NCBI GenBank assembly: GCA_964522805.1
Contig: CAZFWP010000005.1
Location: forward strand, 1 to 38,319
From: CAZBYL01 sp964522805
GTDB lineage: Bacteria; Synergistota; Synergistia; Synergistales; Synergistaceae
Direction: 5' to 3'
Length of the DNA stretch: 38,319 bases
Below, in pieces: positions 15,060-26,111 of the stretch. Positions within the stretch are counted from its first letter, which is position 1, and each line of letters opens with the position of its first letter. The notes beneath the pieces are model-generated. The model worked only from the letters and a program-made list of their open reading frames with translations. It had not been told where the DNA came from and searched no databases. The position numbers and the translations under genes were made by a program.

Positions 15060-15809
15060 CTAGTCACTCCTGGGGTCTTTAAACTCCCAGCCCGATATCG
15101 CCACGAAATCTCCCTCCAGAGTAACTTTCTGACCCTTGTAAGGAATGCCTTCTATTTTGACTCTGTAGGTGCTGCCCCTTGTAAGACCGTTTACCGTAAT
15201 ATCAAGACTGTCGTCATCATACTTCCGCACTTGTACGGGATAGACTTTGCCGGCACTGTCGCGCACCGTGATCTTTTCGCTGTGATCCCAAAAAATGTCG
15301 CTGTCATGAATAGCCGCATCCTCAAACTCTATCTCCAAACGGTTGGAACGCTCAAACTCCATTTTGGCGATAAAGAGCGACTGCGAGGTATTCTTCGCCG
15401 GAGTGCTCATAGGCGTGTCTCCGGTCATAGAAGTCTTCCATCTCGGCTTCGCTACCACATAGCCGGTAAAAATCATTTTTTGGTGCGATCCCACAGAAAC
15501 ATCGGCAAGCGAAAAAGAATAAGTCTCACCGTCTAAAGGATTTTTGATTTTTAGCCGGTAAGTATCTTCGTCATGCTTTGAAAGTTCCGCCGGCACAACA
15601 GCTCCGCGGGAATCCCGCACTACAGCCGTCTCCTGCGCCGTCCACACTATTCTCGTATCGTCAGCCCTGCGGCTTTCAACATCTATTTCCACCACGCCGC
15701 GGCCCTTATACTCAACTTCTTCAATATAAACATCTTGCGGTGCGGCCCAAGCGGCGGATACAGAGAACAAAAGAACGGAAAACAGTGTCAAGAGGAAACA
15801 TTTCTTCAC
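15060..15809 (-). CDS. Secreted protein of two tandem ~90-residue beta-rich repeats
   Basis: The product is 249 residues, with a signal peptide (KKCFLLTLFSVLLFSVSAAWA, cleavage probably after AWA). The frame opens at ATG 15872, but GTG 15809, eight bases after GGAGG, gives a clean signal sequence and is preferred. The mature part is two homologous units, about 27-120 and 147-240. Each has a hydrophobic-strand start (IEEVEYKGRGVVEI and IAKMEFERSNRLEI), then VxWxxxExxxVRDSxG, a (H/Y)D(E/D)D(T/S)(Y/L) turn, (Y)(S/R)(F/V)(S/K)(L/I) and a closing F(T/V)(G/A)YVVA or GDFVA. I do not recognise a named family; a surface or periplasmic beta-sandwich is likely. It sits downstream of an M23 peptidase. 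Confidence 0.75.
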   Translation of the reverse strand: MKKCFLLTLFSVLLFSVSAAWAAPQDVYIEEVEYKGRGVVEIDVESRRADDTRIVWTAQETAVVRDSRGAVVPAELSKHDEDTYRLKIKNPLDGETYSFSLADVSVGSHQKMIFTGYVVAKPRWKTSMTGDTPMSTPAKNTSQSLFIAKMEFERSNRLEIEFEDAAIHDSDIFWDHSEKITVRDSAGKVYPVQVRKYDDDSLDITVNGLTRGSTYRVKIEGIPYKGQKVTLEGDFVAISGWEFKDPRSD

Positions 15810-15904
15810 AAAAATCGCCTCCAAATAGTGATTTTTACTGCAAAATCCGGCAGCGCGCAACCCTACGCTCATAAAGAGATAATGAGCCGCTCCAATACAG
15901 CTGC

Positions 15905-16594
15905 TTATCTTCTGAACATCAACGCCCCGTGCTTAGGAAGGTACTTCATCGGGTCAAGAGGCACACCGCGGGAGTTTCTCACTTCAAAATGTACATGGTT
16001 GGCTGTCGCGCGCCCCGTTCTGCCTACCTCGCCGATAATTTCCCCCTGTTTAACTTTCTGCCCTACATTCACAGACATTGAAGAACAATGAGAGTAGAGA
16101 GTCCAAAGCTTGTTGTCGTGGTTGATGATAATGACCATTCCATAGCCGCGAAATCCCTTACCGCCGTTTGAACGCACTTCAACAGTGCCGTCAAGCACGG
16201 CATGTATCGGCGTTCCTTTCGGTGCCAACAAATCCACGCCAAGATGTTTTCTGTGTCCTTTGCTCCTGGTACGGCTGAAGTAACTGCCGATTGAGCCTGT
16301 TTTTATCGGCCAAATCATTCCCTTAATAATATCGGGCGCGCCGCCGGGGACAAGAGCATCATCGTCCCACTCAATACTGCCGGAGGTTGTCAGCTTTCTA
16401 AAAGCTGTCTCCAGCGGCTCTTCCTGAAGCTCCTGATAGTCCAGCGTCTCCGCAAAACATTCGGATGGCAGCAAAACAAACAGCATCAGGCATAACATTA
16501 ACAGCGCCGTTATTGTCAGCAGGTTTGTATCATTTTTTATATAATCTATCATTACTGTCAATAGAGAGTGAGAGTTACACTGCGTTTGGCTCAT
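15905..16594 (-). CDS. M23-family metallopeptidase (LytM/NlpD-like), membrane-anchored or exported
   Basis: A 229-residue protein with a transmembrane/signal segment at about 26-47 after an unusual 20-residue hydrophilic N-terminus, and a C-terminal M23 domain (about 95-225). Zinc ligands are visible as HLGVD (His117, Asp121) and HVHFEV (His202), with catalytic-type histidines His169 (YSHCS) and His200. Such enzymes cut peptidoglycan peptide cross-links or regulate amidases. ATG 16594 is six bases after AGGAGG. It is 33 bases downstream of the alpha/beta hydrolase in the same direction. Confidence 0.88.
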   Translation of the reverse strand: MSQTQCNSHSLLTVMIDYIKNDTNLLTITALLMLCLMLFVLLPSECFAETLDYQELQEEPLETAFRKLTTSGSIEWDDDALVPGGAPDIIKGMIWPIKTGSIGSYFSRTRSKGHRKHLGVDLLAPKGTPIHAVLDGTVEVRSNGGKGFRGYGMVIIINHDNKLWTLYSHCSSMSVNVGQKVKQGEIIGEVGRTGRATANHVHFEVRNSRGVPLDPMKYLPKHGALMFRR

Positions 16595-16627
16595 TTAAAA
16601 CCTCCTGACACACTTAGAACATGTATA

Positions 16628-17455
16628 CTATTCTATCACACGGTCAGAGGCGAAATTAACCGTACAAGCTACCATCTCTTTCATTATTTCGGGATCGGAA
16701 TGACCGTATCTGCACCGCAAAGAGTGGTCGGCTCCCTCTATTGGAATAAATTTCTTTCTCTCTTTATCAATGGGGACGGAATCAACAAGACTGCGGCAGC
16801 TATCTTCCGAAAAGATTTCATCACAGCTTCCGCGGAAAGAGATAAAGCGCGAGGCAGCTACTCTGCTCACCATATCGGCGCACAAAGTGGAACGGAGGGT
16901 GGAAAGTATCGGCAGGGTCATCATATAGTCTTCCACGCGCTTGTATGATTCAAGACCTGTGCCGCTGAGGATAAGCATATCAAAAATCCTGCTGTTGTCC
17001 GAGGAATCGAAAAGATTGCCGGAAGCCGCAGAGAGAGCGATAATCCCCCCTAGTGAAAAACCCCAGAGCCAATGCGGCAGCCCCTTGGTCTCCTTAAGGA
17101 TGTGCCTCAGGGCAACAAAGACATCTTCCTGCTCCTGCGCGAAAGTCTTACCGCCAAAGGCGTTTTTTATCCAGTCGGTGACGTTGTCCGAATATTCATG
17201 GCGGTTACGGACTTTTCGGCTGGTCTCTACAAGCCATGATGTACAGCCGTTGCCGGCAAGCAGCTCCGCCAGGCGGCGGAACTTATTATGCAGTGTGAAG
17301 TTGGCGCTGCTGTGAACACCGTGGAGCAATATCACCTGAATACCTTGGGAAACATAGGGAACGCACTGACAGAGACGGACTTCCTTATCTCCGAAAGTCC
17401 CCGTCAAAGTGATATCCCTTACAAAAAGTTCCTGATAATTATGTACGTTCATCAT
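16628..17455 (-). CDS. Alpha/beta hydrolase
   Basis: A 275-residue serine hydrolase fold protein. The oxyanion segment VILLHGVHSS (41-50), the nucleophile elbow GFSLGG (Ser134), Asp212 (RGSCDEIF) and His244 (GADHSLR) make a complete triad. The substrate cannot be read; esterase or lipase-like activity is likely. The start ATG 17455 (or 17452) comes directly after the T run of a terminator hairpin and has no Shine-Dalgarno, which suggests low or conditional expression. It is followed closely by the M23 peptidase gene. Confidence 0.82.
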   Translation of the reverse strand: MMNVHNYQELFVRDITLTGTFGDKEVRLCQCVPYVSQGIQVILLHGVHSSANFTLHNKFRRLAELLAGNGCTSWLVETSRKVRNRHEYSDNVTDWIKNAFGGKTFAQEQEDVFVALRHILKETKGLPHWLWGFSLGGIIALSAASGNLFDSSDNSRIFDMLILSGTGLESYKRVEDYMMTLPILSTLRSTLCADMVSRVAASRFISFRGSCDEIFSEDSCRSLVDSVPIDKERKKFIPIEGADHSLRCRYGHSDPEIMKEMVACTVNFASDRVIE

Positions 17456-17457
17456 TT

Positions 17458-17488
17458 AAAAAAGAGGGCGGACTGAAGCAGTCCGCCC
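17458..17488 (-). terminator. Terminator of ptb, abutting the next start codon
   Basis: A perfect ten-base-pair stem, GGGCGGACTG/CAGTCCGCCC (17466-17488) with a three-base loop, is followed on the minus strand by CTCTTTTTT (17465-17457). The T run ends two bases before the hydrolase ATG. It ends ptb and limits read-through to the hydrolase. Confidence 0.85.
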
Positions 17489-17509
17489 GACCTCTTAATT
17501 TTGCCGCAG

Positions 17510-18430
17510 TTACTTATTTTTATGAGCTGCGAGAGCTACCGCAGAGGCAATGGAAAGAAGCTTGGCCTCCGCTGAATCCGCACGACTGGTAAGCACTACC
17601 GGAGCCGCAGCGCCGAGAACAATTCCCGCGGTCTTGTTCTCTGAGAAGTAGACGATTGCTTTTGCAAGCATATTTCCTGATTCTATTGTCGGTACATGGA
17701 GAATATCCGCATAACCGGCAACGTCGGACTTGATTCCTTTATGGTGCGCCGATTCGGGGGAAACGGCATTGTCAAGGGCGAGAGGTCCGTCAATGAGGCA
17801 GCCTTTTATCTGGCCGCGGCGGTTCATCTGAGTGAGAAGGGCAGCGTCAACCGTTGGCGGCATATCGGGGTTAACAACTTCGACTGCTGCCAAAGCTGCA
17901 ACCTTCGGGCACTCGACTCCGAAAGCGTGGGCGAGTTCAACAACGTTTTTGACGATATCGATTTTGACTTTAAGCTCGGGATACATATTAAACGCCGGGT
18001 CGGAGACAAAGAAAATTCTGTCATAGCCCTTAATCTGGTGAATGTAAACGTGTGAGAGCGTCTTGCCGGAACGAAGTCCCTTTTCTTTATTAAGAATACC
18101 GCGGAGGAAATTCGCTGTAGCGACCATTCCCTTCATCACTATCTGCGCCTGCCCGCTTGAAACAAGCTCTACTGCTTTGAGGGCAGCCGGCGCTTCTCCG
18201 CCGCGCTCGTCAACCACGTCAAAGTTGGCGAGGTCAACACCGAGCTTATCGGCTACTTCTTTGATTTTATCCGCATTGCCAACAAGAAACGCGTTGGCGA
18301 TTCCGGCCTTACGCGCGTTTTCAACGGCTTCCATTACTTCGGCGTCCTCAGCGCATGCTACGCTTATCTTCATGGGACCGACCTGTTTTGCATATTCGAG
18401 AAGCTGGTCTAGTGAGCGAATCTGTTCCAT
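17510..18430 (-). CDS. ptb: Phosphate butyryltransferase / phosphate acyltransferase
   Basis: A 306-residue Pta/Ptb-family enzyme, which converts an acyl-CoA and phosphate to acyl-phosphate, allowing ATP formation by a kinase. Characteristic parts are VMKGMVATANFLRGILNKEKGLR (about 90-112), LIDGPLALDNAVSPESAHHKGI (about 215-236) and KAIVYFSENKTAGIVLGAAAPVVLTSRADS near the C-terminus, closer to Ptb than to Pta in length and motif. The frame extends upstream to 18571, but ATG 18430, ten bases from GGAGG, is preferred. No acyl kinase is adjacent. Likely role: energy conservation from branched-chain or butyryl-CoA formed by amino-acid fermentation. An inverted repeat lies in its leader. Confidence 0.9.
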   Translation of the reverse strand: MEQIRSLDQLLEYAKQVGPMKISVACAEDAEVMEAVENARKAGIANAFLVGNADKIKEVADKLGVDLANFDVVDERGGEAPAALKAVELVSSGQAQIVMKGMVATANFLRGILNKEKGLRSGKTLSHVYIHQIKGYDRIFFVSDPAFNMYPELKVKIDIVKNVVELAHAFGVECPKVAALAAVEVVNPDMPPTVDAALLTQMNRRGQIKGCLIDGPLALDNAVSPESAHHKGIKSDVAGYADILHVPTIESGNMLAKAIVYFSENKTAGIVLGAAAPVVLTSRADSAEAKLLSIASAVALAAHKNK

Positions 18431-18825
18431 TTTTGAAAAACCTCCCTGAGATTTTGTTGTCGGGTATAGATACCCGTATTTTACAAATTTACCCAAACAA
18501 TTATACACGATGTCAAACAACTCACCAGTTGTCCGACACAGACTTACGGCACTGGCAGAACAGCCCTTCACGCAGTCTCTAAGCGCATTTTAAGCTATTC
18601 ATACAAATTTAGGAGATAATTTTCTTTTTATTGCAAATAATAAGTCATCTTGCACAATGCGCCTTTTTGCCAAATGCAGCGCGGCAGTTTCTGTCAGAGC
18701 ACGAATGTCATAAAACATCCATCAGTACAATTATCAGTCTATACGCCTCTGCGAATGGGACACAACGCTCCGCTATTATAACAAAGGAGGTCTTTTAACC
18801 TGCGCATAAATGCTGCTTATCACCG
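18431..18825. other. Intergenic region between plsC and ptb
   Basis: About 395 bases with no gene I can support. The part next to ptb holds the operator candidate and promoter-like boxes; a TATAAT on the minus strand lies at 18780-18775. Between 18560 and 18760 I see no clear hairpin, repeat or conserved RNA. Confidence 0.5.
18461..18476. promoter_or_regulatory. Inverted-repeat operator candidate ahead of ptb
   Basis: A perfect seven-base inverted repeat, CGGGTAT-AG-ATACCCG, lies 31 bases upstream of the ptb start, between the ribosome-binding site and AT-rich promoter-like sequence (TTGACA at 18516-18511, TATAAT at 18505-18500, which are not spaced as one promoter). It could be an operator or a short RNA hairpin. 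Confidence 0.4.
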
Positions 18826-19464
18826 TCAGCGCGGGTAACGCTCCCTGTCATCAGCGTCCATCTTGCGGTAGAAGGCCTCTATTCTCTCCAGCAAGTAGCG
18901 CCGCTTCTCTTTTTCATTGAGTCCATCGGGAATTTCTGCGGGGTAAATAGGATCTCCGAAAACGACCTCCAGCTTACAAGGACGAGGGAACTTCATGTGC
19001 GGTGAAAGAGCTCTGTATGTGCCGCCTGCCCAAGTGGGGACAATGGGAGAATTTGTTTTCAGCGACAAAATAGCAACTCCGCCCTCAAGCGGCTGCAGGC
19101 TGCCGTCTTCCGTTCTGTGTCCCTCGGGACAAATAAAGACACTATGCCCTTCGTCCAAAAATCCCATCACCAAACGCAGCAGCGCCGCGGAACTGTTTTT
19201 ATTTTCTGGAGTAACGGGAACCGCCCCCATCGCCCGCAAATATGTGCCAAAGAGAGGCACTTCAAAAAGCTTCTCCCAAGCAACAAATCTAAGCTGCTCC
19301 GGACAAAAAGCGTAGCCGACAACGGGAGGATCCAAATAGCTGGCGTGGTTTGAGGCGATAATTATCGGACGCTCTTTAGGAAGCTTTTCCTTTCCGGAAA
19401 CAGAAAGTCTATGATACAGTTTAAAATACAGGGCGACTACAGAACGGGTCAGCTGATATATCAT
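18826..19464 (-). CDS. plsC: 1-acyl-sn-glycerol-3-phosphate acyltransferase (PlsC family)
   Basis: A 212-residue lysophospholipid acyltransferase, making phosphatidic acid at the inner membrane. The catalytic NHASYLD motif (His40, Asp45) is intact. The substrate-binding motif usually EGTR reads PEGHR (113-117). A VPTWAGG segment follows near 160. The frame opens at 19569, but ATG 19464, eight bases from GGGGG, matches the family length and is chosen; the longer version would overlap the divergent DUF502 gene. It is the sole gene in its transcript as far as visible. Confidence 0.88.
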   Translation of the reverse strand: MIYQLTRSVVALYFKLYHRLSVSGKEKLPKERPIIIASNHASYLDPPVVGYAFCPEQLRFVAWEKLFEVPLFGTYLRAMGAVPVTPENKNSSAALLRLVMGFLDEGHSVFICPEGHRTEDGSLQPLEGGVAILSLKTNSPIVPTWAGGTYRALSPHMKFPRPCKLEVVFGDPIYPAEIPDGLNEKEKRRYLLERIEAFYRKMDADDRERYPR

Positions 19465-19542
19465 GTAATATTCCCCCAAATGTATTAGTATATAGTAAGC
19501 ATAGTGCAAGTATGGTAATTTTGACAAGCGCGGGGTGTTTTT

Positions 19543-20160
19543 ATGACAGATAATCAGAATCAGCATCACAAAGACAAATTCAAAAAAGAAGCGTCTTCCG
19601 AATCACTTATCGGCAGAACTGCGAAAGACTTTTTCCTCGGCTGCCTCGCACTCATTCCCCTTGCGGTCTTCATCTTTACATTTTACTACCTGGTAATCTT
19701 TTTTGAATCAATCGCGGAAATGCTCTTCGGGCTGACAAAATCAGTCGGCACATCCGCGGCAATCAGCATAATAATCATCTTCTTACTCATATACACCGGA
19801 CGCAAGCTTCGACTGCGGGAAAAGTGGCTGCTCAACATCATCGAATCAGGCATCTCCAAAATCCCCGTCATCGGAGGCTGGTACGCCACATTTAAAGACA
19901 TGATTCAAACCTTTACCGCCGGCGGCGAACGGGGATACCTGGGAACGGCAAAAGTCCCCTGCGGCGAGGGCTATATAATCGGTTTTGTCACCAAACGAGA
20001 AACAGACGCAGAAGGGCTCTTTAATGTAACCATATTCGTCCCAACATCGCCCAACCCCACCACGGGATTGGTCTTCTTCTTCCCTGAAGACAAAATCGAA
20101 TATCTGGATATGACCCCTGAAAAAGCTTTCAGTAAAATCATCTCCCTGGGAATGAAATAA
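19543..20160 (+). CDS. DUF502 family membrane protein
   Basis: A 205-residue protein with two transmembrane segments (about 29-52 and 68-86) and a cytoplasmic or membrane-associated C-terminal half. GISKIPVIGGWYATFKDMIQTF (about 103-124) and VFVPTSPNPTTGLVFFFP-like sequence (about 163-180) match DUF502 (COG2928). Function is unknown. ATG 19543 is seven bases after GGGG. It is divergent from plsC over an 78-base gap that must hold both promoters. Confidence 0.82.
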   Translation: MTDNQNQHHKDKFKKEASSESLIGRTAKDFFLGCLALIPLAVFIFTFYYLVIFFESIAEMLFGLTKSVGTSAAISIIIIFLLIYTGRKLRLREKWLLNIIESGISKIPVIGGWYATFKDMIQTFTAGGERGYLGTAKVPCGEGYIIGFVTKRETDAEGLFNVTIFVPTSPNPTTGLVFFFPEDKIEYLDMTPEKAFSKIISLGMK

Positions 20161-20203
20161 TTGCCGGCACGGCTGGATAGAAAGCACATAGACATATGGA
20201 CTG

Positions 20204-20542
20204 TTACGGCTGCCAAAGAAAGGCTGTTCTCCTGACAATGCGGCCGGTAAAGGCCTCTTCGGCGGATTGAAGGACGAGTGCTTTACGGCAGAAATTGCAT
20301 TTGCTCTGTACCATAGCGTAAAAGTCTTGGGTAACAGGCGAATTTCTGTCATAGTCAATGCTGCACTCCGCAAAGATATCGGTTACTTGCTGCCAGATAC
20401 GGCGTTCGCTGGCTCTAACCGAGCGAACACGTTCTAACAGCTCTTTGAAGTAATCCTTGCCAAACGCAGTTTTGCCTTGCTTTAGACGCTCATCAACAAG
20501 CCGCATATTAAAAAACCGCCGTCTCAAGACACGCAAACTCAC
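20204..20542 (-). pseudogene. Remnant of a RhuM-family gene
   Basis: The 112-residue frame contains a stretch that reads like the C-terminal half of RhuM-family proteins: DERLKQ, then FGKDYFKELLERVRSVRASE, RRIWQQVTDIFAECSIDYDR and QDFYAMVQSK. Intact RhuM proteins are about three times longer, with an N-terminal DNA-binding-like domain that is missing here; the final 30 residues also do not match the family end. It begins at GTG 20542 six bases after AAGGAG, so a short peptide might still be made, but a decayed gene is more likely. RhuM genes travel with restriction systems and islands, so this marks a past insertion. The flanks up to 20900 hold no other recognisable gene. Confidence 0.55.
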
Positions 20543-20962
20543 TGAGTGCTCCTTCCTGCAACTTGAAATAACCGCATAAAATTACAGGCTTATTAAGTTA
20601 TGAGCTTAAAATGAAATCAGACCGCCACGCGCGCGGCCTATTATTTTACGCTGCGGGGCAACGGCTTCCGATACCGTACTGCCCCCAAACCATAAACTTC
20701 CAAGGCCTCTTATCCTACTTTAGACAATAATAAACTATTGCACTGGTCACACATTCATCGGGATTTCATACAAGCTTACTCCGCCCCTGTGCAAGGGGCA
20801 ACATTGTGTTTAACTATGCAAATTTGCGCTTGGTTTGGTACTTTAGCATAAATATTTTCCCCTCCGTTTGACTCATTTCTCTGTATTTTTCCGTCTTTTG
20901 TGATATGCTATTGTCAGGTGTTTTTCTAATGGAGAAATACCAAGATACAAGGAGGATGATTG
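20543..20962. other. Intergenic region upstream of the CNNM/CorC gene
   Basis: About 420 bases without a gene I can support. It includes GC-rich CGCGCGCGGCC near 20628, and a short inverted repeat CCCCTGTGCAAGGGG (20794-20808). It is probably the rest of the decayed region that includes the RhuM fragment, plus the promoter of the next gene. Confidence 0.4.
20901..20909 (+). promoter_or_regulatory. Extended -10 promoter candidate for the CNNM/CorC gene
   Basis: TGATATGCT is an extended -10 (TG-N-TATGCT) about 55 bases before the start codon; the -35 region is weak. Confidence 0.35.
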
Positions 20963-22252
20963 TTGGTGAGTTCCGACATCGTTGGCAGTATTATCCTGCT
21001 TGCCGTTTTACTCTCTCTGTCTATCTATTTCAGTGCTACAGAGACTTCCATCACGGCAGCAGGCAAAGGGAAACTACTTGCACTATCAGACGAATATCCG
21101 CACCGTAAGAGGGCGTTTTTATGGCTTGTCGATAACACGGCAAAGGCTATTAATGTAACTCTCATCGGAAATAACCTCGTTAACATCGCGGCAAGTGCCG
21201 TCGCCACTTCTGTAGCTATAACAGTTTTCGGCAAGTTCGGTCCTGTCTTTGCTGTTGCCGTGATGACTTTTCTTATTGTTGTCTTCTGTGAAATTCTGCC
21301 CAAAAACTTTGCTATCGCCAAAAAAGAAGGAGTATTGCTCACAAATCTGCCGTTGCTTCAGCTCGTCAGTTTTTTAATGACGCCAATTACCGCCTTTCTT
21401 ACCTTTATCCTCAAAGGCATCGGGCACATTTCCAATACAGATTTGGTCTCATTCAGCTCTCTCATTTCCAGAGAGGAGATAGACCACATTGTCTCTGAAG
21501 GCAGCGCCAACGGCGCTCTTGAGGAGGGCGAACGCAAGATGATTCACGGCGTTATCGCTTTTGAAGACACTCGTGTATCAGAAGTTATGGCTCCCCGCAT
21601 TGATGTCTACGCTATTGACGACGAGGGTACCGCGGCAGAAGCGGTAAAAATATTTGTGGAGAGCGGACACTCTCGTATTCCTGTCTATAAAGAAGATCTC
21701 GACGACGTTATCGGAGTGCTCTATGCAAAAGACTTGTTAGCGCCGTTGGTAAACTCAAACAGAGATATTTCCATATTAAAAGTGATGAGAAAACCGCTTT
21801 TTGTTCCCGAGACAATGAAGACAGATGAAGCTTTGGAAATTATGAAAAAATCAAAAAAGCACATCGCCATTGTTGTTGATGAATATGGCGGCACTGCGGG
21901 AGTTATCACCTTGGAAGACCTCATCGAGGAAATCGTCGGTGATATTCAAGATGAATATGACACGGAAACCCCGGATGTACGCAAAGAATCGGACGGCTCC
22001 TATGTCGTTCAGGGGCAGATGAACCTTGAAGATCTATCTGAGGCTCTCAACTATCCATTTGATGAAGCCTTTGAAGAAGTAGACACCATTGCGGGGATGA
22101 TGCTTGAGCTTTCCGGTAATTTCCCGCGCCAAGGACAGACCATCACATTCGGACAATGGGATATCACCGCCGTTGAGGTTCAGAACCACCGAATACTAGA
22201 AGTGAAGATGCGCTGCAATCAAGACCGAGCTGAATGTAACACAACCGATTAA
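20963..22252 (+). CDS. CNNM/CorC-type membrane protein with CBS domains (hemolysin family)
   Basis: About 429 residues. The N-terminal DUF21/CNNM membrane domain (about 1-165, three to four helices, with FSATETSI and EILPKNFA) is followed by a linker helix, two CBS domains (about 195-320, VSEVMAPRIDV and VDEYGGTAGVITLEDLIEEIVGDI) and a CorC_HlyC C-terminal domain (about 335-420). This family is linked to Mg2+/Co2+ efflux or ion homeostasis, not to real hemolysis. Possible starts are TTG 20960, TTG 20963 and GTG 20966; TTG 20963 is seven bases from GGAGG and is chosen, within three bases of either alternative. Single-gene transcript ending at a terminator. Confidence 0.88.
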   Translation: MVSSDIVGSIILLAVLLSLSIYFSATETSITAAGKGKLLALSDEYPHRKRAFLWLVDNTAKAINVTLIGNNLVNIAASAVATSVAITVFGKFGPVFAVAVMTFLIVVFCEILPKNFAIAKKEGVLLTNLPLLQLVSFLMTPITAFLTFILKGIGHISNTDLVSFSSLISREEIDHIVSEGSANGALEEGERKMIHGVIAFEDTRVSEVMAPRIDVYAIDDEGTAAEAVKIFVESGHSRIPVYKEDLDDVIGVLYAKDLLAPLVNSNRDISILKVMRKPLFVPETMKTDEALEIMKKSKKHIAIVVDEYGGTAGVITLEDLIEEIVGDIQDEYDTETPDVRKESDGSYVVQGQMNLEDLSEALNYPFDEAFEEVDTIAGMMLELSGNFPRQGQTITFGQWDITAVEVQNHRILEVKMRCNQDRAECNTTD

Positions 22253-22571
22253 AGCATAGCAAATCAGCTTACATACTTTAATATAGTCCCTGCTGAAAAA
22301 AATTGCACCGAAAAGACAATGTAAAACGTCTTTTTATCCTTTAAGATAAAAATAAATAGAATTTTATCAACATTATGACAACAATCTCTAAAAACGAGTT
22401 TTCGGCAAAAAAGGAGCTGAAACTCGTTTTTATTGCAAAATAAGCATCATTACTGCTTGAAATTTGAGGAACATTGATGAAATTTAGACCCAAATGTGCG
22501 ATAATGACAGGATAACCAAATAAATCGCCATTATTGGCTCATGCCCAACCAACACGAGGAGGTAATAGAGA
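22253..22571. other. Intergenic region upstream of PFOR
   Basis: About 319 bases. It carries the terminator at 22390-22431 and, closer to PFOR, an extended -10 candidate TGCGATAAT (22497-22505) with TTGATG 20 bases upstream. No gene seen. Confidence 0.5.
22390..22431 (+). terminator. Terminator downstream of the CNNM/CorC gene
   Basis: A 12-base-pair inverted repeat (AAAAACGAGTTT, 22390-22401; AAACTCGTTTTT, 22420-22431) with an 18-base loop and T run. It is 138 bases after the stop. Confidence 0.7.
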
Positions 22572-26102
<3,531 letters not shown>

Positions 26103-26111
26103 TACAGAACA

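Noticed and set aside
18780..18825. AAAGGAGG followed by a plus-strand ATG
   Set aside because: The frame runs antisense into plsC and has no coding features.
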